A stretch of DNA of 64,000 nt from Lutraria lutraria (taxonomy: Eukaryota > Mollusca > Bivalvia > Venerida > Mactridae), in NCBI GenBank assembly GCA_964023205.1, contig OZ026835.1, positions 11,986,414 through 12,050,413 on the forward strand, read 5' to 3'. How positions within the stretch are numbered: the first letter of the stretch is position 1; each line of letters starts with the position of its first letter. Both the position numbers and the translations under genes were made by a program. Below, in pieces: positions 25,812-38,408 of this stretch. The notes under the pieces were generated by a model. The model was given only the letters and a program-made list of their open reading frames with translations. It had not been told where the DNA came from and searched no databases.

Positions 25812-26572
25812 TATTACTAATTATATTCCTCCGTCTCATCCGCAGTGATATCTATCCTCTACTGCCACATGTTCTTAGTTATTCCATGCTAGTACTGCAA
25901 TAATAGACAGTGGAAGAAACTGTATACTCGATCTTCAAATTCCAGACCTTGATCCATGGACATTTCTAACTGTAATATTTGACATTACACTCTGTCACAG
26001 AAGTGGACGTGATGAAACATCAATAAAGCCGTAACAAATATTTTACGATTGAATTGTTAATTTCTTAACGATACAGTAGAACGTTATTGTTCTATTTCTT
26101 CAGTTCAGTCATACATTTCGTTCATACATTTATGTATAGTGACTATCTAATGATGTCAATATCACGCTAACAATTCATCTTCAAGTTGACAAAACGAGTT
26201 AGGTCTCAATAAATATTACTCACTTTTGCTAGTGCCCAATATATATAATTGCGTATTGCTTTTCGTTCCTCGTTTCCTCCGCACCAGTTGCACAAAAATT
26301 TCATAAATGTGAACATTGAACAGAAAACTGTGTTGTGAAAAAGTCATCATGACTTAAAATCAATCAGGTTGTATCGGCATTGATATATAAGCTGTCCGTG
26401 ACGTACATTAGTAAAAATGTCAACGTTAAACACTACTTGCGTGTGCATAAATGTCTCAGTCTGTTCCGCGTAATATTTAGCCGTAATTGTTGGCTTATCT
26501 TTTGTTTTATGTCGGTATGTCTTGTGAGGAAATTGAAAAATAATTTTGGAGTTCTAGTCCAGCTATTTGCAT

Positions 26573-26989
26573 TCATTGAACGCGAACGGCTAATCGCGTC
26601 GCTGTCTTCAGCGCGTAACGACGCATGACCAAGACCGGTATATCAATATCGCCATTGATTCCAAACTGACACTGTGACTGCTGACAACACGCCAGGGCTT
26701 CATATTTATCAAAATCAGAGGGCAAACCACTGGTAATCGGCTGAATTTGTTCTAACGCAACGTCATTAAACATATCGTCTTAAGTGGGTATATTTACATG
26801 TTCGTTCCAGAGTGGGTCGCTAGAATAAAGCTTTACTCGCGGATGAGTCCCGAGTTTTGTTACGTGTCTACCGCAGGCGAAATGAACGCTATGTTGACTA
26901 ATGTGTTGTTGGACGAGATCGTTTAGAGATTGGGTTTCTGTCATGGTCTGGTCTGCCACTTCTCGTGGTAAGTCGTGGTTGACAGCAAT
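26573..26989 (-). pseudogene. Unidentified reading frame broken by one stop
   Basis: On the minus strand a frame runs about 137 codons from IAVNHDLPREVADQTM, through HFACGRHVTKLGTHPRVK and SSDPLWNEHV, to one TAA at 26780-26782. It then continues through QIQPITSGLPSDFDKYEALA and GINGDIDIPVLVMRR to a stop at 26573. The mixed, low-simplicity composition over both halves looks coding, and local G+C is higher than the surroundings. I do not recognise the family. It could be the remnant of a mobile element or an integrated virus, or a decayed host exon. Confidence 0.4.
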
Positions 26990-29900
26990 CTAAATACCCG
27001 ACGTTACCGCAATGACATTTTCACGTCTCGTGTGATTTCTAATTTTTAGAACAACGCCAATGTATAGATACTTCAACATGACAATGCCATAAGTCATACT
27101 GTTAGATATACCGAACACAACGGCGAATCTCAAAGAACTCCGCCAAGAACTAATTCAGGAATTGAAACAGATGAACGCATACGTGGTCAGTGACGTTCTT
27201 TTTTTTATTTAAAGTAACTTTGGGTTAAATTTAGGAACGAAATTTATTACAATGTTATCAACCATAGTTTGTGCATGTACAAGTCACCTGCACTGATTTA
27301 CCTATAAGAACACTGATAAGCCCTAATAACCCGTGGATATTAAATGTATGTAAAGGTTAGTGTTCATATTGGGTGTTCTTCGTAAATAAGAAAGCTAAAA
27401 GGAGCAATAGCGAGTGTAGCTTTCTTATTACAATGAACATCCAAATATGCATTGTAATCGTCTTAGTGCTCCGTATGCACAGTGTGTACTTAGTCGTTCT
27501 TCGAACTAAGAAGTTAGAACGCCAGTTTGTTATTCTGTCAATATAAGAAAGCCAAAAATAAAAAAGATCCTTGCCAATGATTGGATAATAATGCGGGAAG
27601 AACACTAAGGAGGGATCCTAGCTGATGAAGATACACTGACAAATAACAGTAATCAGGATTGAATCATTATATCACGTGTTGTGACAGTTACCTCCCTTAC
27701 ATTGTGAGATCGCCCTATAAATCCGAGACCTAGATATTATACTTTAAAAAGTAACACAAACTTATACAATCATAATGACAAGCATTTATCATTGATGATA
27801 AAATTACAAATTAACACCACAGTAATTCCTCTGGAGTTGTCAATTATCCTTACATTCTGGTATATGATATAAAACATATTTGTGTATGTTAATATACTAT
27901 ATACAACATATAAAAACAAGAGATCCGTAAAAAGATCATACAAATACAAAACATACATCAGGCAAATTATGCAGAACCAATTCGATATGGAAGTTCTTTT
28001 TTCAGATTTCGTGTAGATCAGTCGTTCTCGAGAAGTCCAACGCGTACCACTTCCAGCAACTGGTAGTTGTCATATTTCAAAATATGGTGTTACCTAGATA
28101 TTTATATAATAATGCTGAATAACTTAAAATGTAAAACTTGAACTCATTACCTCTAAATCATCAGTCCTACAATCGACTCAACCTTTGGGACGATCCTCAC
28201 GAGGGGCCAGTTTCTATAAAATATCCTATCAAAGCATTATTTAAATCAAAGACATTTACATTTAACAACTGACACATAATATATCGCCAAAATAGGATAA
28301 TACATTTTTGGCAAAAAAAAAACCCAGACGGTAGCAAGGTTTTCAGTTAAACGGAAAATGCAATGGGTAAAAGAGATTATTAATACTCTTACAACACTAC
28401 ATGTCAAACAGAAACAAGAAGTGTTTTGAAACACGGACGCCCCCTGAAGGCCAACTTGATAGTATGACCTTGACATTTGACCTACTGACCCTAAAATCGA
28501 TAGGGGTCATCTACGTGTGATGACCAATCTCCTAACCCAATTTGAAGAGCTGAGTCCGAATAGTTCTCTATTTATTCCCCGGACAACGTTTGGTTACGGA
28601 CGGACCGACATGTGCAAAGCAATATACACCCTTTTCTTAGAATGGGAGCGTACTTATTATAACTATCAGGTGTAAGTATGTATGTATAATAAATCATTTC
28701 TGACTAACGACACGTTGTCAATAAAGGCGACAATATTATGCCTTTCCCATGGGTAGCCTTTGTTCACATGTTTGACTGTGTACGGCATCAATAGTTCGGA
28801 CAGGTGACTGATTTTATATAATCGTATGAATGTTGGGAAGTTACTAATCTTCTAATGAGGTCTTCTTTTCAATTATCTAACATTTCTTCTTCAGATAATT
28901 TCATTGAGGCCAAACACTGGTGAAATCGATTTTGACCTCCAAGACAATTACCGTGATTTATTTAGTTAATCAAATAATAATGGTAATCAGACGTTGGGTT
29001 ATCACGGGCTTTTAGCGACACATGCCAGTGTTACGACTGTCTCAATTTGTCAAACTATTTCCATGAGATATAGCTTTTAGGAAATCGTTTATAATTTCCT
29101 GGACAAATTTTAGTTGTAACCTGAAAGTGTTCCTGGTTGACAGTAGAACTATAAACCATACAAGTTTATTGTCATTTACATGTAGCACACACGATTCCTG
29201 TCTGTCAAAACAGTCCATCAAAACAGTCGAAATAATTTGGTTTGTTTAACCAGAACAATATAGGGCTTTAAAAAATATTTCGGTTTAAGTCGTAGATCGA
29301 CATGCTGGAATATCAACAAAACTTTTAAATGCAGTGACACTGGTACAAGCAAGACGAATACATCCTGATTGCTCACTACACGTATGTAAACTATACAAAT
29401 AAGAACATATTGATATCGAAATGTCTTTGTCATGTCGTACACTATTTTGTTGTCATAAGCGACATAATCCAGTCTTGTGTCTCAGTTGTATGTTATGTAT
29501 TACTTTGATACACGATTATGATCGTGCAAAGGTACTCGCCCCTAGATCATAAAGAACTATAAGCTACATTTCCTGGTCTTCAGGGTTTTGACAAAACCGA
29601 TGTAGACAGGAAGTATATACATAATATGTTTGTATCAAAAGTAAGACTTTATTCTCAAACAGCACCAAGATTATGAGATGGTAGTGGTTGATGAAATTAA
29701 CTCAATCAACACCCCCTAAGGGACAGGTGTTAAATGTTTGACTATTAAAATTAACTTAGATGCCACGAACAGCAGCATAAGGGCTTATGTGAGGCTCTGT
29801 GTTGCCTGCTGTGAAAATGTGTGTGTGTGTAAATTTTTAACGCCTTTGATAAATTTGCTATTGGCGGGAAGGTCGACGGTGTTGTATTAGCATTTTAGAA

Positions 29901-30850
29901 TGCTTTAATTTATGTTTTCTTTAGCATCTAAATCAATTGCTGGAATAAAATCGTACATATTTCGCAGAAGTATGCAGTCATATTTAGTGTATGATAATTA
30001 AATTAAAACTCGTAAACATTAACTATAATCGATACAAGATGAAGCATATGTCTCATTCACGAACATAATAACAATTCAGTGTGAACATTTATTGCATTAA
30101 GGCATTCGGAGAAAGCACAAGGGAATAAATACTTGATATACTATGACACGTTTGCCTGTTGGTGACATGTTTCAAGAATATACATGTGTTTGTCTTCTTA
30201 CTTCCGGGCGCGTTCTGTGCTATGGGATGTTTACAATACACAAGTGTGCTTACAATAAAGGTTTAACAACGCTATAACGTAGTCAGTAATAATTTTATTT
30301 AAATAGAAAATATAATAGACATGAATATAAGACAAGATACCAAAAGCAGAGTAGAAAGATTTATACAACTTTTGTCTGCCAGATTTCTGACAGAATTTCT
30401 GGAATGGTAAATGAGATTCATGGTAAACAGATTTTTTTATTGTCGTACATTTCGTATACAACTTGTATTGTCTTCTTTGTGAGTCTTCTCGTTTTCCCGA
30501 CCGTCATTTTGAATATTTCAGCCTTCTTGTCATTACAATAAATGTTTCCAAGTTTGTTATTCGAAATGTATCACAATTGACATAGAAAACAATGATTTTA
30601 CTAAATACGATATTAAATATTCACATATTTATATTAAAACTTTGATAGTAAAATCACACATTATTACATGTATAAATGTAGCATCTTTTAAGACATAGCA
30701 GGTTATTTTGAAAGAAATGCTGCAATTACAAAGAGAATATTTGATCTATTTTACGGTCTTCATTCATCATTTATGCAGAATTTCATATTGAATTATTTAC
30801 AACAACATTCATGTACCAATATGAATACATCTGGTATCTTTTGTCAAATC
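26990..30850. other. Gene-poor intergenic sequence with dispersed repeats
   Basis: No convincing exon was seen. Recognisable items are a bivalve-type repeat at 28390-28670, a 'GGCCACC/AAACCTGT'-type fragment at 28715-28790 and a compositionally distinct block at 28860-29060 rich in ATTA/TAAT words. A short plus-strand frame near 27125-27190 (NLKELRQELIQELKQMNAY) has a heptad-like pattern but no splice context. Confidence 0.4.
28390..28670 (+). repeat. Bivalve-type dispersed repeat ('GACCTTGACATTTGACC')
   Basis: Contains CCTTGACATTTGACCTACTG, GGGGTCATCTACGTGTGATG, ACGGACGGACCGACATGTGC, AAAGCAATATACACCC and a closing AATGGGAGCGTA. I recall these words from a repeat common in bivalve genomes, and they are part of the reason for the taxonomic call. 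Confidence 0.65.
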
Positions 30851-31197
30851 TTTAAAGGCCCATTAGCTTTTTGAATTAAGTAATATAGAACAATCGATAA
30901 AATAATTGTAAAATATAAGAAATATATTCTATTTGCTCTAAAACAATGTTTACATAATGCCTTTTTAGCCAGATCTCGTAAAAATGTGGTCAGATGCTTT
31001 TTCTTATTTTTTGCAATATCATTGAAAAAAATACTCATTATACAGTACTAAATTTCATTATGTACTTCGTGATTAAAAGTGAAAATTTTGGAATGTTTAT
31101 AATGAAAGTAAAAGTTAATTTCACTGATAAGACATCATTCTAGGTAAAATAAGACCTACTTTAATTTTAACATACAAAAAGCTAATGGGGCTTTAAA
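30851..31197. mobile_element. MITE family 'TTTAAAGCCCC', copy 2
   Basis: Ends are TTTAAAGGCCCATTAGCTTT and AAAGCTAATGGGGCTTTAAA, inverted repeats matching at 22 of 23 bases. It is 347 bases long with an A+T-rich interior and no reading frame of note. The termini agree with the copies at 15102 and 37510, although the interior is much diverged. Confidence 0.8.
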
Positions 31198-33092
31198 CAT
31201 GTTTTACAGAATTTGTGTACGCTGGGACATATTACAAACTTTTAATGTATATTATATACCTTACAAATGGTCTGTTACCTGGTTACATGGATTTATAGTA
31301 AATTAACCGATGAATCATACAATGATTTATGCATGGTATACACTGAATAACATATTGTACATACATACTAATAAGACGGATACTTGTGTGAACCACGGTA
31401 TAATACTTCTATACAATTATAAACACATTCTAAACATATACACAAACTTAAGCCATATATTACTGTATAAAAATTTCAAAGTACAGCATATGTATTGTAT
31501 TATTAGAATAGACATTCAGACAACAACAGCTTCATTAGAACAGACACAAAATATGAACGGATGTTCATCCAGAAACATTTGTTTGGTGTCCGCCCGCGAA
31601 GTTTGTATATGTGGTAAGAGTAAGCGTGCAGAAAAGCAGACCGCCCTTATGATCTGGGCTAAAATATAATTTTTATCGTTCCTGTACTAATAAAAAAATC
31701 CTTTGATAGAAGAAAGCTATCCCATGATTTATACTAGGTACGGGAACGAATATAAAGAATGATATTCGAAACTTCGTTTTGGTCCTTACTTGAATCCATC
31801 CGAATCTATTGCAAATGAATACATGCGTTCATATTCTGTTTTACGGCGCTTTCCTTTTCATGTATGTAATAAACAAACCGTTTAAATCTATATGTTGTTA
31901 AATAACTCGGTTTAGGAAGATGTATGCAATTTAAATAATTCTAAATGATGCTATTGTTAATCTCACTATATTGGTGATAGATTTCTTAATTTAGGAAGAA
32001 ATTGTTGTCAACTCCCCTATTTTAATCCATTTGATCCCATCCATAATAATAACATTTTTTTGTTTTTGTATTTTTTGTTCAGAAATAGTCGAATATACAA
32101 ACAAATACTAGTATGTCTTTGGTACTGATTACACAAACCCAGATCTGTTTGTCCATACAATCACGAATGGTCCTGGTTGTCGAATGTTAATAAATTGAAT
32201 ATTAAGTTGAATATTTTAAGTTATGATACACAGGAACTTTTCCAAAGCAGAATCATAAAAAACATATTATAACAATATTAAACAACATAAAAGATGATAA
32301 AGGCCAGACTTTAATAGTGACGAGAAGACACAAAGCAATTTAAGACTCTGTCAATCTTTGTTCTTATTAGAACGAATTGGAAATTATATGCCACAAGTCT
32401 AGCCATACTGCAACAACTTTTTGTATTTTGTTTATCTAATGTAATAATATACATCACAGCTGTAATAAAGATATATATTCCATTGTAGAAAGAGCAGTTA
32501 GGTTTGACACTTTAAGATTTTGTATATTATCACATTGAATAATATACAGATATAACACTTTTCATTCATAGACGAGACAATGTCTCAGTGGGATGAATAT
32601 TCTTTGAGTTCCATATTCGCCTAGTTACACAACCACACGAGACAATCAAACAATGCTTCAACAGGATAAGATCCGCGTAGGATGCAAGAATCACATTTTA
32701 GGACATTCAACTGGATCTCAGTTAGAATTCTTATTTGACGTGGTCGGTGTTGAACTGGATTTTATAAACATTAAAATCCACTGTAAAATTCTATTGAAAC
32801 CTTCGCTGTAAAATTTAATCTGTCTGAAATAACGGAACCGATTGTAAGTGTAAGCAATTAAACAAACACCTTTCTTTAATGGAATAAAATGAAGAAATCA
32901 TATGTAAAAACACAATAGGCGCCGTTGATCTGTCTTTTTATGCAGTTTCGTTTTCCCATAATCAGCAGTCCATTTTTCGCTACAAAACATACAATGGCAC
33001 ACATTCAATATAACGAACATACACATGATATGGTAGAAGTTGTAAATGACAAGTTTGGTCTGAGAGGAATGGAAATTTATATACAACGTACG
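31198..33092. other. Intergenic, nothing recognised
   Basis: A+T-rich sequence. A 119-codon plus-strand frame (31310-31669) has low-complexity Tyr/Ile/Asn/His composition and no motif, so I treat it as chance. Confidence 0.4.
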
Positions 33093-33896
33093 TCACCTTG
33101 TCACGCATTTAATAACTAAAGCTAAATCTTCAATATTAGTAAATACTTTAAATTTTAGGCCTCGACAACATGTTTTAGGTGTGTAGTACATTGTTGTTTC
33201 ATTTGTTGTCGCAACCTTTTGTCCGACGGAATAGCACTCGAAAGATTCGCTAACGGCCTGAGGCTGAAAGTAGAAACGGAAAAATGTAATTTTCAAGAAA
33301 ACACACCATTGCAAAAAAATATAACAGAAATTTGATAAATTAATGTTTCACTTAAGGGACAGATTTAGATAACATTACTTGTTACAAGCAATCGGTAACT
33401 CTGCATTAAAACTGCATCTTTAAAAGATGGAGTCCTACCTAGAAGTCCGTACCCTGTATGATTTAGCTATTGGTTTGCCCAAAACGTATTTTAACTCTAG
33501 CAGTTGTGAGTTTGTTATATAAAGTTATGATTCATGTACAAAAGGATCTACTACACAGCGGATTTAATCGAATTGCTGAAGTGTGTCAATTCACAATTTA
33601 CTTCATAGGTATCTGTATATTTCTTCATAAATCGAAACGCAATGTGAGAAAATCGCTATTATATGTTTATGGTAATTTCAAGCCAACTTATAAAAGATGA
33701 AATTGTACTCAAAAAGTGTGTTACTCACAATACATCGAAAGCAGAAGCCAACAGCATGGTTCACTCTTTCTAAGGCCACTATTTCTGTCGTATTACAGCA
33801 CCGCATTTCGGAGCAAGGCATTGATTTGTATGGAATGGCATAACCCAATATACCATTACAACATTTCTTTGGTAACACCTGCAGAATTCCCGGTCC
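33093..33896 (-). CDS. Cys-rich, probably secreted protein, last two exons (5' part not found)
   Basis: Two minus-strand exons: 33729-33896 and 33093-33263. The first has acceptor CACTTTCAG and donor GTGAGT. It encodes 56 residues starting GPGILQVLPKKCCNG, with CSEMRCC and CFRC clusters. The second has acceptor CTACTTTCAG and encodes 56 residues (PQAVSESFECYSVG... YYTPKTCCRG ... IKCVTR), ending at TGA 33093-33095. Both start in phase 0, so the join is in frame across a 465-base intron. Di-cysteines of the form CCNG and PKTCCRG recall galaxin-like matrix proteins, but this is a weak resemblance. No first exon with a signal peptide was found upstream; a donor at 34042-34047 is in the wrong phase. 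Confidence 0.5.
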
Positions 33897-36800
33897 CTGA
33901 AAGTGACATAACAATAAGTAGATGTTGTATTGCAAAATGATAACGATTCACTGAATCTAATGGTTTTTAAACAGGAAATAACATGACATAAAATGAAAGC
34001 GTGACATTTAAAGACACTGAAGAAGGAATGCGAGGCATGTGACTTACGTACTAGCAAGTCCTCTGATTCCACAAGTCAGGGTCATTGATAGGCTAGCTTC
34101 TGTTTACATAACCAGTTTCTATAATTCTTTTAAAAACAACAGAAAGTTAGTCGTAAACTAATTATCACTATTTATGAAAAAATATACTCCAATTGTTGAC
34201 TAGGTGTCAAGTCTACAGACACAATGCTGACCGTGTATAGATATGATTAGATTGGTGAGGGACAATAAAACAATTAAAAGATTAGACTTCTTGTGGCTTT
34301 GGGGATCACCTACATAGTAGCTGTACATGTTCAATGCTTTTAACCATAGTGAATGACTCTTACGATTACCCATGTCAGTGTTTCCAAAACAAGTTGAAAT
34401 GAATTTGTCCTTCAGGCATTGTCGGAGATAATTACAAAAAATGGATATTGATTTTCTTGCGACATATTTATACTCAATATCAATTTGTGCCTGGTTTACC
34501 GATACTGATAATTTCAAAAAGTTTTATACTCGTCAAATAAAACTGTCATTTCTAAATTATTCTGTTATATATAACGCCAACCATTCGGAAATGAATGATG
34601 TAAATTGTAAAATGCCATGGTCCGATTTGGAACTATTAAGTCAGTCAGGAAAACGACACTATCAGAAAAGTTTTATGTCAGATGACAACGATGTTTTAAG
34701 TGACTCGTTTAAAGATTATGTTATCAGTCTCTTGGCATCCATGATCAGTGTAAAGCGTATTAAAATGTTCTGGTATGACAAAGCGAGCATGACTGACGCG
34801 CTCTTTTAGTAACAAGACTGGGATGTACATGTATGTGATTGGCGTAATTATAAGGTATGCCGTTGTTGAAGACGACCAAATAAAACGTATGTTAAACTTC
34901 AAAGTACATACATTGTATATGCAAATGTAATAATTAAGTACGACCGTTTACGCCCTTCTGTGTCATTATAGTAAACAACACACTCATGTGTTTAGTGTAA
35001 TAAATTAATGAAGTGAACGTGCGAGTAAAAGTAATTAACCTTATATTGACGTTGCTGTGCTAAAAGTGGATACAACCAAATTCTGACAGCACACTGACAT
35101 GCATTCATTCTTATATTTCATTATCGAATTATCTTGTCAAGTAATCAAAATACATCGAGAGTATCTGAATGAATTCTATTATTTTCTTCGATGTCTTCAG
35201 GCTTCACGGAAGCATCATGAAGAACTACCCCGGGAAAGCTAACACAATGCATTATATATTCGATTATTCAAAGAATGATAATTGCATAATGAGGATAGAC
35301 AGTGTGCTTTCATGTCAATCACTGTTTATGATTACGGTATCTATGTATAAGACCAGTATAAATTATGGTTTTATATATTTTCTCTGATGGGGATCCGTGC
35401 GACTTACAGACGGACATAGGCTGAATATAAAGACGCACATACAGAAAGACGTCATGAGGTTAGAGAAAAAGTTCTGTGTACGGCAACTTGACTAGATAAA
35501 AGATAAATAGGGCGCACATATTCTAGAAATACCTTTCACAGTTTTGAGATACGATTTGTTCAAAAAATTTTTTAGTTTTGTGTCGGTGCAAAAGAAAAGG
35601 ATCGTTAAGGTAACCACGTGCACAACTATTTTATTTCTTGCCTGATCATTCAGGTGGTTGATAAGAAACAACATTGGAGACAAGGGGCGTTCTCCTTTGT
35701 TTGTTAACGTTAGTCTGACGAAAAAGATTTATGTTTCTGGTGAAGACCGTACTGACGACATTTTCAATAATGAGACTTCAGGCGGCACGAAAAAGTCACA
35801 TTAATTTATTTATACGTTAAACGAGCGACAGTTACAGAAAAGGTTCCATAGGGAAATCTTCAATAAATTGCATGTATTAGTGAATGATAAATCGTCGGTC
35901 GCCATTCAAATTGTTATTAGTTGATCTTGCAGAGCCGCAACTTTCCATCATCTTCATAAATGTGTGTGAATTAGGCTGCCGAGGGCGGGAAATAACCAGC
36001 GGCATTGTTCTTAAGTGAGCATAATCGATAAAAAACGAACCTAATGCGTTTTTGTTAGAGCTTGCATTAATGCATTAGATTTTTTGTCTTGTCTTTTTCT
36101 CGAGCATATTGAGATGGAAGTATTAAATGCCTTGGTGAGATCTAATCGTTTGAGTCCATCTTAAGATTTCTCACGAAATGTGACTAGATTTCCGTATCCA
36201 AAAAGCTCATTTTCTAAGTCGACAGAATACTACAAATTAAATTCTCCAGTGTTATTGAGAAAGTAATCAAGGAATCTGGACTTGTTATAAGGTGGTATTC
36301 TATGTACAATATTCCAAACAAATTAAACATATTCGGTGCCAGTGCGCTGACAATTCAGTCTATGATATGTTAATAAGCCGTATTAATTTTGTTCCAAGAA
36401 AAAGCTATAGACGGGCAACAAAATGAATGATGCCTTTGTTAGAAACACAAAATAGAAACAAGATGTTAGAACGTTGTTCATCAGCGGTGACGTTTTCATT
36501 CAAGAACTGCCGAATATGGGTGTAGGGAAGCACTTGAATTCCTAGCTATCCTGTTTAATGGTATATATCATTATTTATCTAATTTGATCAGTTCTCTTTT
36601 ACTATATACATTGACGGTTTCGTGTTGTCATATTACACTATCCAGACGGAAAATTTCAGAGCGAACAGTTTTCGTAAACCAGACAGACAATTGATCCGAA
36701 TATTTAATACATCTCACTACATCATTAACTGTGTTAAATGTAAAACTATATAAAGTAAGTATTTCAGCATGCCCAGGAGTATCTATAATATTGTATCTGA

Positions 36801-37509
36801 TTTATCACAACTCAATAATCTATTATTTCATGTCATAAATGTGTGTACCTTTGAAATCATGACAAGCCAATTTCTATTAGGACCTAACTCTACAGTCATT
36901 ATTCTATCACGTTAGTTATTGTCAATTTGAGAATTAAAAGTAACTATTATATTTTTATCTTCGTGGTTTACTTAATATATTCGAAGAAGTATTGATTTTG
37001 TTACAGACTAGTAAATACTTTTTGATAATTAAATAAATTTAACTTGTGTAAATCTTGTTTAAATGGTCAAATTGCCTGTTTAATACCAGAATATCAATGT
37101 CACAAGCTTTCAATGTGCACACGTATTAAACAAATAATTTAATTTTAAACAATGCCACAAGAACGTCTGAATTACTTTGGGGGGAGGGGGAGGGGTTAAC
37201 ACCGTTTTACAACAATTTGTTTTGTTACTAGTATATACGGCTGCCGATTCACCAAACCGGTTTTCCTGGACTGTATTCTAACCAGTACTAACTTACCGTT
37301 CCACAATGAACCGGCAACTTCTCCATATATGTAGGAAAAACGACATTTTGACAAAGTTTCATGGAAGGGTATGACCTACGGCGACAGGGAATTGAATCGA
37401 TCGCTGGGTTACAAATCCACTGGCCGCGGCTTCTGAATTTACTGGAGCAGGGAACTCTTACCTATGTTCCTGTTGTCACCTGATATGATTATGATTTAAG
37501 ATTCAACTC
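33897..37509. other. Intergenic or intronic sequence upstream of the Cys-rich exons
   Basis: No exon recognised. A 122-codon plus-strand frame (34441-34809) shows no motif or splice context. A stretch at about 35885-36165 is compositionally distinct (GCCGAGGGCGGGAAATAACC, GCATTAATGCATTAG) and could be regulatory. The end holds a SINE at 37236-37440. Confidence 0.35.
37236..37440 (-). mobile_element. tRNA-derived SINE, family 2, copy 2
   Basis: Shares AAACCGGTTTTCCTGGACTG and CAGTACTAAC with the copy at 14690-14822. The tRNA-like head on the minus strand (GCCGCGGCCAGTGGATTTGT) is degenerate. Contains GGTATGACCTACGGCGACAG. Confidence 0.55.
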
Positions 37510-37893
37510 TTAAAGCCTCATGAGCTTTTTGCAATAAAAATACATGTAAAAAGCAAACATTTGCTGATATTATCCCAAGATAATTATTACCGACGAAACA
37601 AGCCATTTTTCTTCTAAAAACACTCATTTCGCTGTGTATTTTGCATTTGTAAACTTAAAATATATAGAGCGCGTGACGTCACTTAATACCGTGTGCATAA
37701 TATGACTGCGGGAAAACACAGCTGTTCTATAAATAGTTTTTTTTCAATGATATTGAAAAAAATACAATGGTGGTTTTGGAAACCTTTTTTCTTGCTATAA
37801 AGTATGCACGGGAGGAAAACACACCGGATTCTCTGTTATAACATAAACAGAAACTGTTAGGACCGATAAATGTATATGCTTATGGGACTTTAA
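37510..37893. mobile_element. MITE family 'TTTAAAGCCCC', copy 3
   Basis: Ends TTAAAGCCTCATGAGC and GCTTATGGGACTTTAA. The interior is closely similar to the copy at 15102-15480 and includes TGACGTCA and the CACAGCTGTTCTATAAATAG block. Confidence 0.8.
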
Positions 37894-38177
37894 TACAACC
37901 AAAGAGGTGACGTCTACGCCTTTGAGCTCACTGTAAGATAAATGTACACGAAATACATTTGTTGGCCATCTATGACTACAATTACACGCGTCTGGAGAAA
38001 ACTGTCTTGTAGTGCAGCTAACAACGCAAACATGGCCACAGGAACAGGAAAATAATGTACGTTTTTCGAGACGAATAATGATGTACATTTATTAAAACAA
38101 AACTGATTGGTTACTTTTTGTTTGATGCAAATCTATGTAGCTGATGTGGAAACTATCTAAAGTTTTGTTTGTTTTAC

Positions 38178-38408
38178 GGTTATAATGAATCTGCATTGAG
38201 TATTATAGACGGTTTTATTGAATCTGCATTGAGTATTATAGACGGTTATAATGAATCTGCATTGAGTATTATAGACGGTTTTAATGAATCTGCATTGAGT
38301 ATTATAGACGGTTTTAATGAATCTGCATTGAGTATTATAGACGGTTTTAATGAATCTGCATTGAGTATTATAGACGGTTTTAATGAATCTGCATTGAGTA
38401 TTATAGAC
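38178..38408 (+). repeat. 33-bp minisatellite, 7 units
   Basis: Seven consecutive 33-base units, each beginning GGTTTTAATGAATCTGCATT or a one- to two-base variant. The unit length is a multiple of three, so one plus-strand frame stays open and repeats an 11-residue GFNESALSIID. The surrounding frame (38169-38426) has no coding context. Confidence 0.95.

Larger units (their letters stand above)
21612..26104. repeat. Segmental duplication, copy 2
   Basis: Direct repeat of 16750-20812 containing a dead copy of the aminopeptidase terminal exon and a second open copy of the minus-strand gene. It begins inside the last aminopeptidase intron, so no other peptidase exon is duplicated. It is roughly 5-8% different from copy 1 by eye, with small indels and a longer intron in the minus-strand gene. 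Confidence 0.9.

Noticed and set aside
28004..28063. Plus-strand exon after TTTTTTCAG
   Set aside because: Acceptor-like and open for about 20 codons, but the donor GTAGTT is weak and no partner exon or protein similarity is evident.
31310..31669. 119-codon plus-strand frame
   Set aside because: Low-complexity composition, no domain and no splice signals in context.
34042..34100. Upstream exon of the Cys-rich gene ending at the GTAAGT donor (minus strand)
   Set aside because: The donor would need phase 0 to join 33896, but that frame has TAG just before the donor.
34441..34809. 122-codon plus-strand frame
   Set aside because: No recognisable motif, no signal peptide and no splice context; expected by chance at this length in 64 kb.
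38178..38408. CRISPR array
   Set aside because: Units are directly adjacent without unique spacers, and the window is eukaryotic.
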